From: Paenibacillus sp. JJ-100
Lineage (GTDB): Bacteria; Bacillota; Bacilli; Paenibacillales; Paenibacillaceae
Assembly (NCBI RefSeq): GCF_948329825.1
Contig: NZ_CAOJCM010000001.1
Coordinates: 62,001 to 126,000, forward strand
DNA length: 64,000 nt
Direction: 5' to 3'
The position numbers were made by a program, and so were the translations under genes. Below are positions 44,195 through 54,473 of this stretch, one piece after another; position 1 is the first letter of the stretch; every line of letters starts with the position of its first letter. Under the pieces are notes generated by a model. It did no database searches and was not told the DNA's origin. It saw only the letters and a program-made list of their open reading frames with translations.

Positions 44195-45469
44195 GTGAGT
44201 GAAATTAAAGTACCTGCAATGGGTGAATCGATTACTGAGGGAACGGTATCCAGATGGATGGTAAAAGAAGGCGACACCGTTAATCAAGGTGATGTTTTGC
44301 TTGAACTGGAGACAGATAAAGTCAACATCGAGATTAGTGCTGAAGAGAGTGGTGTGCTCGAGAAAATCATTCGTCAGGAAGGCGAAACTGTAGAAATCGG
44401 TGAAACGATTGGTACTCTTTCTGCCGGAGGAGGGGGAGGAAGTACCTCTTCCGCTTCCGAACCGGCAGCAGCTGATTCCAAACCTGCTTCAGTACCTGCT
44501 CCTGAGGCTCCAGTGGCACCAGCGGCTGCTGCAAAACCATCTGAGCCATCGGATAATACGAAGACAGCTTCTCCGTCTGCGCGTAAGCTGGCTCGGGAGC
44601 GTGGGATCGAAATAGATCAGGTGCAGAGTAGAGATCCAATTGGACGAGTATACCAGGATGACGTGAAGAGTTATTCCAGTCAGCCTTCAAGTCCTGCTGC
44701 AACGCCTGCTGCCAAAGCTCCGGCTGCTACACCTGCTGCACCAGCAACTGGTGGGTCCACTTTTGCAAAACCGGTAGAGCGACAACGTATGTCCCGTCGC
44801 CGGGCGACAATTGCAAAGCGTTTGGTGGAAGCGCAGCAGACTGCAGCTATGTTAACAACCTTTAATGAGGTTGACATGACTGCGATCATGGACGTGCGTA
44901 AACGTCGTAAGGACAAATTTAAAGAAAAATACGATATTAATCTGGGATTCATGTCGTTCTTTACCAAAGCGGTAGTCGGGGCACTTAAGAAATTCCCAAC
45001 GATCAATGCGGAGATTGATGGTGAAGATGTTGTTTTGAAGAAATTCTACGATATCGGTATTGCTGTATCAGCAAAAGAAGGTTTGGTTGTTCCGGTTGTA
45101 AGGGATGCTGACCGTCTGGGATTCGCTGAGATTGAAAGAAGTATTGCAGATCTTGCATCTAAAGCACGTTCCAATACACTGGCGTTGTCTGATTTGCAAG
45201 GTGGCACTTTCACGATTACAAATGGAGGCACTTTCGGTTCCTTGCTGTCTACTCCGATCCTGAATACACCGCAAGTGGGTATTCTCGGCATGCATAAAAT
45301 TCAGCTCCGGCCAGTAGCTATTGATGCTGAGCGGATGGAAAACCGTCCGATGATGTACATTGCATTATCGTATGATCACCGAATCATTGATGGAAGCGAA
45401 GCCGTGCGTTTCTTGGTAACCGTAAAAGAATTGCTTGAAGATCCAGAATCTTTGCTGATTGAAGGTTAA
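44195..45469 (+). CDS. odhB: Dihydrolipoyllysine-residue succinyltransferase (E2)
   Basis: E2 core of the 2-oxoglutarate dehydrogenase complex, 424 residues, GTG start after GGGAGGT. Lipoyl domain residues 1-80 with the lipoylated Lys42 (ETDKVNIEI); an Ala/Pro/Ser-rich hinge; E3-binding domain [16 protein letters not shown]; second hinge; catalytic domain from about 195 with the C-terminal active site [16 protein letters not shown]. The E3 gene (lpd) is not nearby, as in B. subtilis. Confidence 0.97.
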   Translation: MSEIKVPAMGESITEGTVSRWMVKEGDTVNQGDVLLELETDKVNIEISAEESGVLEKIIRQEGETVEIGETIGTLSAGGGGGSTSSASEPAAADSKPASVPAPEAPVAPAAAAKPSEPSDNTKTASPSARKLARERGIEIDQVQSRDPIGRVYQDDVKSYSSQPSSPAATPAAKAPAATPAAPATGGSTFAKPVERQRMSRRRATIAKRLVEAQQTAAMLTTFNEVDMTAIMDVRKRRKDKFKEKYDINLGFMSFFTKAVVGALKKFPTINAEIDGEDVVLKKFYDIGIAVSAKEGLVVPVVRDADRLGFAEIERSIADLASKARSNTLALSDLQGGTFTITNGGTFGSLLSTPILNTPQVGILGMHKIQLRPVAIDAERMENRPMMYIALSYDHRIIDGSEAVRFLVTVKELLEDPESLLIEG

Positions 45470-45534
45470 AAGAGCTCTATATCTGCTACGTCCTTATATC
45501 ATCCTTATAAGATTTGTGATTCCATAATAGAACA

Positions 45535-45583
45535 AAATCCCCTGTGCGGTACAGTATACACTGTGTCCAACAGGGGATTTTTG
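45535..45583. terminator. Terminator between odhB and convergent hydrolase
   Basis: AAATCCCCTGT pairs perfectly with ACAGGGGATTT across a 24-base apical region and ends in five T residues. The A-rich 5' arm gives it function on the minus strand too. Confidence 0.82.
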
Positions 45584-45612
45584 CTTCTTTCTTTTATTCT
45601 ATGAGGTTATGG

Positions 45613-46581
45613 TTACATCTGTTGCTCCTTTAACTCTTCTATAGCCTGTTCCCTACCTGGTATATGGCGTTCCAGCCAGTCGAGTACATCCTGAGTCACT
45701 TCTCTGCGATTCGTCTCATGCAGCATCTCATGACGTCCTCCAGGATACAAGCGATATTCAACATCTTTCAGGCCGAGTTTCTGATACTGAGAGTAAAGAT
45801 TCAGTACACCTTTGCCGCGCAGACCCACTGGATCGAGTTCACCGGAAAAAAGAAAAACCGGCTTATGCTTAGGAATGCGCTCCATATGGTGTGGAAGATG
45901 AATTTCGAGCAACAGTTTGAAGAAATCACGGAAAAAACCAGCCGTACATATTGCACCGCACATAGGATCATCAATAAAGCGTTGAACCTCCTGTTGATCA
46001 CGGGACAACCAGTCAAACGGAGTGACGGCTGGACGAAAAGCCCGGTTAAATCCGCCAAATACAATAGCATTCAGCAGCATACTGCGATGATTGTTTCCTT
46101 GGATACCACATTGTAGCAAAGCCAGCTTTTCACCAAATCGGAGCAGTCCCCGTTTCCCGTTTGTTCCTGACAACACAAAACCGTGGTACCTTTCATGTCC
46201 GGCATACATGAGGTATTGTACCAGAAAGGAACCCATACTGTGTCCCATGAGAAACAAAGGAACTTCCGGGTGTTCCTGGGACGCAATCTGACCGAGATTA
46301 ACCATATCACTACCCATCCAGCGGAACGCATCATCACCTGCATCGCCTAATGATTCGGTGTTATCTACCGTTTTGCCATGTCCTCTATGATCATTGGCAT
46401 ACACAGCATAACCATGTTTAGTCAGATGATCCGCAAATTCAGCATAACGCGCTGCCGTCTCGCCCATGCCATGTGCAATCTGTACAACAGCTTGTACGCG
46501 CTCGTTTGGATCAGGGAGCCAGCGGTATACATGAATACGGGTACCTTCATTACCCATAAGTGTAAAGGTAGACTCCTGCAT
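45613..46581 (-). CDS. Alpha/beta hydrolase, monoacylglycerol-lipase-like
   Basis: 322 residues from ATG 46581 (AAAGGAGG upstream). Motifs: VQIAHGMGETAARY (oxyanion hole), NDHRGHGKTV, nucleophile GHSMG, LFSGELDPVG (acid) and GGRHEMLHE (His). This set matches the monoacylglycerol lipase/lysophospholipase group (serine aminopeptidase S33-type). Downstream of manA by 44 bases and probably read from the same transcript. Confidence 0.9.
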   Translation of the reverse strand: MQESTFTLMGNEGTRIHVYRWLPDPNERVQAVVQIAHGMGETAARYAEFADHLTKHGYAVYANDHRGHGKTVDNTESLGDAGDDAFRWMGSDMVNLGQIASQEHPEVPLFLMGHSMGSFLVQYLMYAGHERYHGFVLSGTNGKRGLLRFGEKLALLQCGIQGNNHRSMLLNAIVFGGFNRAFRPAVTPFDWLSRDQQEVQRFIDDPMCGAICTAGFFRDFFKLLLEIHLPHHMERIPKHKPVFLFSGELDPVGLRGKGVLNLYSQYQKLGLKDVEYRLYPGGRHEMLHETNRREVTQDVLDWLERHIPGREQAIEELKEQQM

Positions 46582-46625
46582 CTCGTGAATTCCTCCTTTG
46601 CAAGTTATGTGTAGCTCACCCGATG

Positions 46626-47603
46626 TTACGGAAGATAGGAGCGAAGAACGGTTGTATTTCCGCTCAATGTATAGGTCCCCAGATTGGCAGGCAGTAAATA
46701 ACATTGACCTGCCTTCAAAGTCAGATGCTCATCTTCAGCGTTGGACCATTCCAGTGTACCTTCACCTTCACACACAACAAGAATCGTAAAACTTTCCGGG
46801 GTGGTAGACAGTTCCCAGCGATCGTTAACAATACCCTTTTCGACAACAAAGTAAGGACACTCAGCGAGCTTAAGCCATTCTCCTGGAACTGCGTTATTTG
46901 TTTTCATCGTTGTGGCTCCAGAGCCTTCATAAGCTGTCACGTTCAGGGAATCTTGAACATGCAGTTCACGCGGCTTGCCGTCCAGACCGGGACGATTATA
47001 ATCATAAATCCGGTACGTTGTATCCGAGTTTTGCTGTATTTCTGCCACAACAACGCCGGCACAAAGGGCGTGCACCGTTCCTGCGGGGATAAAAAAGGTA
47101 TCGCCAGCTTCTACGGGCACTTGACGGAGAGTTTCCATTACCGTACCGTTCTCTAGTGCCAGTCTCAGGCCTTCACGATCCACACCATCATTCAATCCGT
47201 AAATAATATGAGCGCCGGGTTTGGCATCGAGTACATACCACATTTCGGTTTTACCCAGCTCACCTGGAGGGAGAGCCTCATAATCATCTGTAGGATGAAC
47301 CTGAACCGACAGGTCATCGTTACAGTCGAGTAATTTGATAAGTAAAGGGAAGCGACCACCCTTTTTAGAAACCCCTTTTGTACCAAGCCATGTCGTACCG
47401 TACTGTTCGCGGACCTCGTCAAGTCCTTTGCCAGCGAGTGGACCATTCAATACCTTTGTTGTGCCGTTGGCGTGATCTGCAATCATCCAGCCTTCGCCAA
47501 TATGCCCTTCAGGGGGTGTGAGTCCAAATTGCTCTAACGCACGTCCACCCCATACACGTTCTTTAAACTCGGGTTGGAATTGCAATGGGTATGGCTTAGA
47601 CAT
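46626..47603 (-). CDS. manA: Mannose-6-phosphate isomerase, class I
   Basis: Interconverts mannose-6-P and fructose-6-P. 325 residues, the short Bacillus-type form. Zinc ligands: Gln101 and His103 (SVQVHPTDDY), Glu120 (LGKTEMWYVL) and His178 (FIPAGTVHAL). The N-terminus FQPEFKERVWGG and EIQQNSDTTYRIYDYNR are signature segments. No other mannose genes adjacent. Confidence 0.95.
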   Translation of the reverse strand: MSKPYPLQFQPEFKERVWGGRALEQFGLTPPEGHIGEGWMIADHANGTTKVLNGPLAGKGLDEVREQYGTTWLGTKGVSKKGGRFPLLIKLLDCNDDLSVQVHPTDDYEALPPGELGKTEMWYVLDAKPGAHIIYGLNDGVDREGLRLALENGTVMETLRQVPVEAGDTFFIPAGTVHALCAGVVVAEIQQNSDTTYRIYDYNRPGLDGKPRELHVQDSLNVTAYEGSGATTMKTNNAVPGEWLKLAECPYFVVEKGIVNDRWELSTTPESFTILVVCEGEGTLEWSNAEDEHLTLKAGQCYLLPANLGTYTLSGNTTVLRSYLP

Positions 47604-47808
47604 AAATATCTCTCCTCTATTATATGAAGTGGATAATTTCTTTAACCAGTTGTAGGTGCGTTCATGATCATGAAGTGACAGAGTATAACTGTATAAGTTT
47701 TACGATTTTTATATGTAGAACAACGCCGAATGGACCAGACTAGGTTTGAGGTGTTTTTTCTGCGATTGTGTCTAGTGTAGTCCATCTGACGATAAAAAGG
47801 AAATGCTG

Positions 47809-48393
47809 TTACTTTTTCTCAATTCCAATTAAATAAGGTGAAGTTTCCCGTTGCATCTGGCGATAGATCACTACCTGAGCTTGCTCCACAGGTAGAGTGG
47901 AAGCCCAACGTGAAACGGCTCCTGCTTCCTGAGCGCCTCCATCATGACCAGGGTATAAAACAATGGTTATGATACCTCGTGGACGTAACAACGTTAGTGC
48001 AGCTTCAAGTGCAGCAATGGTGCTCATTGTCTCGGTAATGATGGACGTATCTGCGCCTTCAGCAGGTAAATAACCCAGATTAAACATAATGGCCCCAACC
48101 TTGCCAACCCAGCCCTCAGGCACTGCTTCAGCCATACGGGCATGGCTTAATTCCAGCAAGGATATAGAGCCAAGTTTATTGCTTTCGGAATGTTTTCGAA
48201 TCCGAGCCTGAGCTAGTGTCAGAGCTTCACTCTGGATATCAAATCCGATCACTTGACCACGCTTACCTACTTGCTGCGCCAGAAATAATGTATCAGCACC
48301 TGTGCCCACTGTAGCATCGATCGCTACTTCTCCCGGCTGGAGACGAGAACTTATCGATTGATGTGCACAGCTTAGTACGGAAAGAAAGCCCAT
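47809..48393 (-). CDS. ytqB: Class I SAM methyltransferase, YtqB type
   Basis: 194 residues from ATG 48393 (GGAGGGGGGCATAAT upstream). SAM-binding motif AIDATVGTGADTLFLAQQVG, then IMFNLGYLPAEGADTSIITE and VLYPGHDGGAQEA. These are typical of the rRNA-methylase-like YtqB family. Its ribosome binding site lies in the end of ytqA, so the two are coupled, as in B. subtilis. Confidence 0.9.
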   Translation of the reverse strand: MGFLSVLSCAHQSISSRLQPGEVAIDATVGTGADTLFLAQQVGKRGQVIGFDIQSEALTLAQARIRKHSESNKLGSISLLELSHARMAEAVPEGWVGKVGAIMFNLGYLPAEGADTSIITETMSTIAALEAALTLLRPRGIITIVLYPGHDGGAQEAGAVSRWASTLPVEQAQVVIYRQMQRETSPYLIGIEKK

Positions 48394-48394
48394 A

Positions 48395-49348
48395 TTATGC
48401 CCCCCTCCAATACTTACCCTGCCAGGTATCACGTTCACGCAGTTCCCGGTCAATCGAATTTAGAACTTCCCATTTATTCAGCGACCACATCGGCCCAATC
48501 AACAGGTTCCGCGGAGCATCCCCAGTGAGACGGTGTACAATCATGTTGGGAGGAAGCATTTCGAGCGTATCTACAATCAGCTTGATATATTCATCCTGTT
48601 CGAGGAATCGTAAGAGTCCCGCTTCATATTGTTTGACCATTGGCGTTTTGCGCATCAGATGGAGCAGATGGATCTTGATACCTTGCACATCCATTTGCGC
48701 AACGGCTCGGCCTGTATCCAGCATCATTTCGTGTGTTTCTTGGGGCAAGCCGTAGATGATGTGTGTACATACTCGAATGTTATGCTTGCGAAGCTTCTCC
48801 ACAGCTTCTTCATAACAGGCTGTATCATGTGCACGATTAATTAAAATCGAAGTAGAATCGTGGATCGTCTGCAGTCCCATCTCTACCCATAAATAGGTAC
48901 GTTCATTTAGCTCTGCCAAATACTCGACAACATCATCTGGTAAACAGTCCGGGCGAGTAGCTATGGATAAACCAACGACGCCTGGCTGCTTCAAAATTTC
49001 TTCAAAATACTCACGTAGCTCTGCGACTGGGGCATAGGTATTCGTGTATGCCTGAAAGTATCCAATATAATGGGCCGAAGGCCATTTCAGATGCTGCCTG
49101 TCCCGAATCGTATTGAACTGAGTGACGAGATCTTCACGTCTGCTGCCTGCAAAATCTCCTGAACCCCTTGCACTACAGAAGGTGCAACCACCTTTAGCGA
49201 TAGAACCATCCCGATTAGGGCAGGTAAAACCGGCATCGAGCATGACTTTGAATACTTTGTTGTTAAATTGATCGCGCATCTCATAATTCCAAGTATGGAA
49301 TCGTTTATCCCCCCACATTAGCGGAGGTTGCAAAGCCGGTGCGTTCAT
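48395..49348 (-). CDS. ytqA: TIGR01212 radical SAM protein, YtqA type
   Basis: 317 residues. Radical-SAM cluster cysteines Cys43, Cys55 and Cys58 (CPNRDG...GGCTFC), a spacing (CX11CX2C) found in TIGR01212/YhcC-like proteins. YFQAYTNTYAP, LSIATRPDCLPDDVV and WVEMGLQTIHDSTS follow. AAAGGAGTATC precedes ATG. Members are implicated in tRNA modification, but the exact reaction is not settled to my knowledge. Confidence 0.92.
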   Translation of the reverse strand: MNAPALQPPLMWGDKRFHTWNYEMRDQFNNKVFKVMLDAGFTCPNRDGSIAKGGCTFCSARGSGDFAGSRREDLVTQFNTIRDRQHLKWPSAHYIGYFQAYTNTYAPVAELREYFEEILKQPGVVGLSIATRPDCLPDDVVEYLAELNERTYLWVEMGLQTIHDSTSILINRAHDTACYEEAVEKLRKHNIRVCTHIIYGLPQETHEMMLDTGRAVAQMDVQGIKIHLLHLMRKTPMVKQYEAGLLRFLEQDEYIKLIVDTLEMLPPNMIVHRLTGDAPRNLLIGPMWSLNKWEVLNSIDRELRERDTWQGKYWRGA

Positions 49349-49522
49349 TATTAAGATACTCCTTTAAGATCTATGTCTTTAAATTTGTAGTGATCTGGTT
49401 CGGTTATCTCATGTCTGAACAGAAGATGTAGACGCTGAGATGTTCGTCATTTATTGTATCAAAAATCTGAAAAAAAGGGGAATGATGAAGCAAAAAAGGG
49501 GCGTTAAATCAACGATTTAGAC

Positions 49523-49551
49523 TTGATATAGTTCACATCTTATGTTATATT
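49523..49551 (+). promoter_or_regulatory. SigA-type promoter for 49650 gene
   Basis: TTGATA, 17-bp spacer, TATATT. It lies about 100 bases before the small gene and directs transcription to the right. Confidence 0.6.
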
Positions 49552-49649
49552 TTAATCAGCGTCAGGCACTATCTAGTGAGTCCTTTTTTATCGTAGCATT
49601 TGAATGAATGCTGACGTTACGGATCATACTATACCGAGAGGTGATATGA

Positions 49650-49853
49650 ATGAATTCCCAAGTTAATAATAACAATGAATTCCAGCATGTGTCCGTTGAA
49701 CTGACTGCAGAAGAAGCACTGGCGTTAACAGGCGTTCGTTTCAATGGTAACCCAAAAGTGAAAGCGGCTGCAAAACAAAAAGTTCGCGATGCTTTTGAAA
49801 AGGCATTTGATTTTTCACATCAAGATAAGGTAGACTATGAACTACTAAAGTAG
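49650..49853 (+). CDS. Small hypothetical protein
   Basis: 67 residues: Asn-rich start (QVNNNNEF), acidic helix VELTAEEALALTGVRF, then basic helical GNPKVKAAAKQKVRDAFEKAF. GAGAGGTGATATGA precedes ATG 49650 and a good promoter lies upstream, with a terminator behind, so it is an independent gene. Function unknown. Confidence 0.75.
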   Translation: MNSQVNNNNEFQHVSVELTAEEALALTGVRFNGNPKVKAAAKQKVRDAFEKAFDFSHQDKVDYELLK

Positions 49854-49879
49854 TTGGACCCCAATTCCAAATAAATCGA

Positions 49880-49930
49880 AAAGGGAATCTTTGAGATTTG
49901 CCAACATGGCAGGTCCGGAGATTCCTTTTT
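49880..49930 (+). terminator. Terminator after small hypothetical gene
   Basis: AAAGGGAATCT ... GCC AACAT GGC ... AGATTCC and a five-T run. The middle of the stem has several mismatches. Confidence 0.72.
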
Positions 49931-50003
49931 CATTGCTCTTTACAATTTGCCTGATCTTCGGCAAAATAAGTCTGAGACAAGTATGGACAAACGGAGGAAT
50001 AAA

Positions 50004-50759
50004 ATGCGTTTACGTGGCAGAAAAGGGATTAGAGAAAATCTGGAGCAGCAGGAGGACCTCGTTGTTCTGGAACCAAAGCAATACAAAGGGAAATGGAATG
50101 AACTTTTTGGCAATGATCATCCGATCTTTGTTGAGTTTGGCATGGGCAAAGGGCAATTCATCAGTCAGATGAGTTATAAATATCCGCAATATAATTTTAT
50201 TGGTATCGATATGTATGATGAACTCGTTCGCCGAGCCAGTGAAAAAGCACGCAATGCTTGGAGTCAGGCGGATGTGGAAACGCCTCCGAATCTGAAGCTG
50301 GCGCTCGCAAATATCGAGCAGATTGAAGAAGTATTTGAACCGCATGAACTGGAGCGCATTTATTTGAATTTCAGTGATCCATGGCCAAAAGCGAAACATG
50401 CACGCCGCCGGTTGACACATCCACGCTTTCTGAAAAAATACATTGAGCTATTGAATGCAAAAGGTCAGATTCATTTTAAGACGGACTCAGAGACCCTGTT
50501 TGAGTTTTCCTTGAACGCTATTGCTGATTTCGGCTTGCAGATGACCAATCTGTCATTGAATCTGCATCGCGATGGATTGAATGAAGAGCATGTGATGACT
50601 GAGTATGAGCAGAAGTTCATGGGCAAAGGCATGAATATTCACCGGGTTGAAGTGATCGTAGGGGAAGAAGCTTTGCGAGAGTATAACGAAATGCGTCTGG
50701 ATAAGTATAAAGTGCGTGAAGCGACAGACGAGTCTGGAGATATTCAGGATCAGCAATAA
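50004..50759 (+). CDS. trmB: tRNA (guanine-N7-)-methyltransferase
   Basis: Forms m7G46 in tRNA. 251 residues from ATG 50004 with GGAGGAATAAA upstream. N-terminal MRLRGRKGIRENLEQ, SAM motif VEFGMGKGQFI, NFIGIDMYDELV, NFSDPWPKAKHARRRLTHP (the TrmB signature) and FKTDSETLFEFS. All typical of the family. Confidence 0.96.
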   Translation: MRLRGRKGIRENLEQQEDLVVLEPKQYKGKWNELFGNDHPIFVEFGMGKGQFISQMSYKYPQYNFIGIDMYDELVRRASEKARNAWSQADVETPPNLKLALANIEQIEEVFEPHELERIYLNFSDPWPKAKHARRRLTHPRFLKKYIELLNAKGQIHFKTDSETLFEFSLNAIADFGLQMTNLSLNLHRDGLNEEHVMTEYEQKFMGKGMNIHRVEVIVGEEALREYNEMRLDKYKVREATDESGDIQDQQ

Positions 50760-50790
50760 AAACGGGAGTACATTCATACTTCATATAAGA

Positions 50791-50835
50791 AGAGCGACAC
50801 GTGAGATGATGATATCTCAAATGTCGCTCTTTTTA
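50791..50835. terminator. Terminator after trmB
   Basis: AGAGCGACA-C-GTGAGAT / ATCTCA-AA-TGTCGCTCT, followed by five T residues. Lies between convergent genes. Confidence 0.82.
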
Positions 50836-50871
50836 CATTATTTAATGATCACAAGGTTTGATGTACTGATA

Positions 50872-51660
50872 TTAAAAATCATCCACCTTTTTTCTTACCT
50901 TCTTCCGAAATTTAAAGCCAAAACTATTGGTGTATATATCATTTTTGGCCAATAGTTTATATGCATCCATTAGAGCCGATGTGTGGACTGTAATGTAGAT
51001 GCCAAGTGCAATCATTCCAATACAGACGGGGTAATAAGGTACCAAAAAATCGGAATCAATATACTTTTTTTCAATGCCAAAGGCTAAGAGTCCCGCAACA
51101 AATAAACAAAGACCTACTATATTAATAACGACATATCTTTTTTTAATGTTTTCATATCTGAGAATCAACTCTTTAAGATACTTTTCATCAAATAATAAAG
51201 GTTCTGCTTTTAGTACTTTATATTGATTTTCTTCCAAAAAAGATACGGACACAAACATACCTATTCCCAGTGTAGCTAAAATAATGGTTGGGATCATATA
51301 TATAGCAGGATCTTGTTTAAAAATGAAATAAGGTATACAGGATAGAGCAATTAGAAAAAAACCTAATGCCGTAACCTTAGAAACTTTGTGTGCAGACAAT
51401 AAATATCCCTCAGCTAATTCTTTGCTAACATAATATCCTGACTCTTTATCACGGTTAGTTTCGACAGATTCCTTTAACAAATAGTCCATAGAAACCCCGA
51501 AAATGTCCCCGATGATAAGTAGTTTTTCTGTTTCAGGATAACCTTGACCATTTTCCCATTTACTAATCGCCTGTCTTGTTGTGTTTACTTTTTCAGCTAA
51601 TGCTTCCTGAGAAAGTCCTCTTTCCTTTCTCAATTGAAAAAGTTTCTCGCCAAATGTCAT
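50872..51660 (-). CDS. XRE-family regulator with C-terminal membrane domain
   Basis: 262 residues. Residues 1-65 are an XRE helix-turn-helix (LFQLRKERGLSQEALAEKVN, TRQAISKWENGQGYPET). The rest holds about four spans in two pairs (residues about 95-145 and 180-235). A membrane-tethered repressor of this design usually senses envelope state. AAGGAGTACACAAT precedes ATG. The next upstream gene in the same direction encodes a two-span protein and may be part of the unit. Confidence 0.87.
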   Translation of the reverse strand: MTFGEKLFQLRKERGLSQEALAEKVNTTRQAISKWENGQGYPETEKLLIIGDIFGVSMDYLLKESVETNRDKESGYYVSKELAEGYLLSAHKVSKVTALGFFLIALSCIPYFIFKQDPAIYMIPTIILATLGIGMFVSVSFLEENQYKVLKAEPLLFDEKYLKELILRYENIKKRYVVINIVGLCLFVAGLLAFGIEKKYIDSDFLVPYYPVCIGMIALGIYITVHTSALMDAYKLLAKNDIYTNSFGFKFRKKVRKKVDDF

Positions 51661-51773
51661 ATTGTGTACTCCTTATCGTTACTAGCTATGTTCCCTTACT
51701 TATTGAAACTAATTAGTACGGTTAAACTTCCATATCCCATAATATCAATTTTTCATCATATCCACACTATGAT

Positions 51774-51956
51774 CTACTTATTCTTTTTTCTAAGTTGAGA
51801 TGCACCATAGAAAATAGCAAAAATGACGAACCCTATAAAGATAAGTATATTTGTAATTGGCTCATTGATTCGTGGTATGGAATCCTGAAAAACCTTTAAA
51901 AGAACTAATAATCCTACGGTTAAAATAATTCCAACGATCGATACTTGTTTCATCAT
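51774..51956 (-). CDS. Small two-span membrane protein
   Basis: 60 residues with two membrane spans (IVGIILTVGLLVLLKVF; ITNILIFIGFVIFAIFYGA) joined by a short loop and a basic C-terminal tail, LRKKNK. GGAGGAA lies 4 bases before ATG 51956 and 7 before ATG 51953, so the second ATG may be the true start. Function unknown; pairs with the XRE membrane regulator downstream. Confidence 0.7.
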   Translation of the reverse strand: MMKQVSIVGIILTVGLLVLLKVFQDSIPRINEPITNILIFIGFVIFAIFYGASQLRKKNK

Positions 51957-52214
51957 TCATTTCCTCCATCTGTAGTCGTTTAATGTTACCTCTTTTGTGT
52001 TTCCGCACGATGTTCCGTGCAAATATGTCACCCTTTGCTTATGGCTATCTATATCTTAGTAAAACATTGCTCTACGCTCTACCATGTTGGGGTTGCGCTT
52101 TGTCAACTTAAGGTTGCAACTAGGTTATACACTGTATTTTTTGTCTGGAAAAATGAAATAGATGTAATCAGATTGGATATCCAACATGATAACTCAGATA
52201 CCCCTAATGATGAT

Positions 52215-54473
52215 TCAGAAATTCTCTGAATGGAGCTGTTTGCGACGATAATCATTCGGTGTCACACCGTTTAATTTCTTGAACATGCGATAGAAGTAGG
52301 AACTGTTGGTGAATCCGGTTCTCTCGGCAATATCGGCTACAGAGTTCTCTGTCTCAACAAGCAAATGCTGTGCTTTGGCAATGCGTGTCTCATTAATAAC
52401 ATCCGTGAGTCCTTTCAACGTGAGCTGTTTATATAGCCGGCTGACGTAGATCGGTGACATACTTAGTTCCTCTGCAATTGAGGTTAGACACAGATTTGGG
52501 TCAGCATAATCCCGCTCAACAATATCGTTGATTCTCCGAATGAGTTCCTCATGCTTGAGTGTGCGTTTTTCCTCTACCTTGGAACCGAGCTCATCAAACA
52601 TCCGATAAAAATGTCCATGTACCTCGCTGAGATCCTCAGCATTTTTCACGGGAAGCATCAAGCTGCCTGTAACGGAATCGAGTGTAAGTTGATTGTTCTT
52701 CTTGAGCGTATTGCGAACATGATTAAGAGTCATCGTCAGATGGGACAGAGCGAGCTGAAAGACGGTGAATGGATAGGCTGCAGTTTCACTGACGATATCT
52801 GCGTAGATTAGCTTGGCTTCCTCAGTCTTGCCTGTCATCAAACACTCGATAAGCTGTCTTTCTTTACCTGCCGGGAAAGTGTATTCCTTGCTCTGATACG
52901 CCAGAATGTCTGAGGTATGAATCAGACATCCTGGCCCCAAGAACAGGCGATGAAGCGATGCTTCAGCGGAACGAGCATAACCTTCAATACATTCTGCAAG
53001 TGAATTTTCTTCTGGACCCAGCGTACAGGAGATGGAACACTTCAGATGAGTCATGACTGCGGCCTGCATCATGCGTAGCAATTCTTCTATTGGATGCGAA
53101 GTCCCATTGTCTGACAAAGAATTATTTTCTGATTTTTCATTAAACAGAAGCGTAATCAGGTCACCGCCCATATCCACAGCTTCCGCATAATAGTGAGGAT
53201 CTGCAGTCTCTGTGCAAATGTTCATCATGGCGTATTTTACAAGTTGGGTATCTTCCCGGTATGTTTCGCAAAATTCTGTATACTGGTCGATGCGCAAAAG
53301 CACGAGTCTTGACGATTGGTGTACATCAACAGGAGAGCCGTAGAACCTCATTCGATCTTCAAGCATATTGCAGGTTATGGTTTCACGCCCTTGAAGTGCA
53401 CCTCTTAAAAAGTCTTGTCTTAGCAGTTGTAGACTGCCCCGGCGTTCGGCTTCCATCACACGCATGCGGACGAGCACATTATTAATCGGACGATACAGCT
53501 TCCGGGATACAAGATAAGAAAGAATCAAACCCGCAGCCAATAACCCAAGGCAGAATAACAGGGTATGCATGCGCATATCGCGAATATCAGCTGTAATCAC
53601 GTCATAGGGGGTAATTCGCACGTAACGCCATCCTAGGTTGTCTGGTGCGGTGTAAGTGATGAGCGAGTTTTCCCCATCCACTTGTTCGGTAAAATAAGCA
53701 GAATGCTCCGTATCCTGCATGATCGGCCGCATGAAAGCTTCATTGGAGAGATTGTTAAGCAGTGGGCGATCTCCAAAATTGGACAACAAGTCTCCTTGTT
53801 CATTTACAATAAAGGTTTTGCCTGGCTGGTCTGCTGCATTCATATTGGGACTAAGCCAATCATCCTTAATGTTGACGATAACAGCGTAATTGAGCTTGGC
53901 GTTGTCGTTGATGGTGTCATAGCAAAGATAAGTATAACTGTCTACCTCACTGGCTTCGGTTGAGCCAACCTTATAGGTACGCGGGATAGGAACAAAGGGT
54001 TTATAGTCATGGAAACGATCCAGAATATGTTTGATCCCTTGGTCATCGATCTCGGATATAGATTGCTGTCCATTGCGAACCCCATCGGAGCTGATAAAAA
54101 ATTCATTGCTTTTGGAGTTATATACATAGATGGATTCAATAAAAGGAAGTGACATGCGGTAATTATCGAGCTGCTCCATAGCCGATGTAATCTGATAGAT
54201 ACTTGGTTTGGAGTAGAGCATCAGGGAAGAAATGGTGTAGTCCTGATAAATCTGATAGGAGAGTGATTTGGCGCTTTCAGTCATCTTGGCCACTTCACGG
54301 CTGGTCTGGGTGAGGCTATTCACATCTGTACGATAGACTTGACGTAGTGCAATTCGATTGTAGTTAACGTACAAAATGGCTGAGGCCACAAGTAGAGTTG
54401 CTGCAGTGCTGATAATAATACCCATCAGAATCCGCGCGAATACTTTCTGGCTTTCCTTTGAACGTTTGCGCAT
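52215..54473 (-). CDS. Membrane sensor AraC-type regulator (cache/HTH_18)
   Basis: 752 residues: N-terminal span (IIISTAATLLVASAILYV, about 20-37), extracellular cache-like sensor domain up to about 300, second span (LLFCLGLLAAGLILSYLVS), linker, and a C-terminal AraC helix-turn-helix pair (LCLTSIAEELSMSPIYVSRLYKQ; VADIAERTGFTNSSYFYRMFKK). This one-component design is common beside LplB/YtcP/LipO-like importers of paenibacilli, where it activates the importer on sensing the sugar. Divergent from that importer here. Confidence 0.9.
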   Translation of the reverse strand: MRKRSKESQKVFARILMGIIISTAATLLVASAILYVNYNRIALRQVYRTDVNSLTQTSREVAKMTESAKSLSYQIYQDYTISSLMLYSKPSIYQITSAMEQLDNYRMSLPFIESIYVYNSKSNEFFISSDGVRNGQQSISEIDDQGIKHILDRFHDYKPFVPIPRTYKVGSTEASEVDSYTYLCYDTINDNAKLNYAVIVNIKDDWLSPNMNAADQPGKTFIVNEQGDLLSNFGDRPLLNNLSNEAFMRPIMQDTEHSAYFTEQVDGENSLITYTAPDNLGWRYVRITPYDVITADIRDMRMHTLLFCLGLLAAGLILSYLVSRKLYRPINNVLVRMRVMEAERRGSLQLLRQDFLRGALQGRETITCNMLEDRMRFYGSPVDVHQSSRLVLLRIDQYTEFCETYREDTQLVKYAMMNICTETADPHYYAEAVDMGGDLITLLFNEKSENNSLSDNGTSHPIEELLRMMQAAVMTHLKCSISCTLGPEENSLAECIEGYARSAEASLHRLFLGPGCLIHTSDILAYQSKEYTFPAGKERQLIECLMTGKTEEAKLIYADIVSETAAYPFTVFQLALSHLTMTLNHVRNTLKKNNQLTLDSVTGSLMLPVKNAEDLSEVHGHFYRMFDELGSKVEEKRTLKHEELIRRINDIVERDYADPNLCLTSIAEELSMSPIYVSRLYKQLTLKGLTDVINETRIAKAQHLLVETENSVADIAERTGFTNSSYFYRMFKKLNGVTPNDYRRKQLHSENF

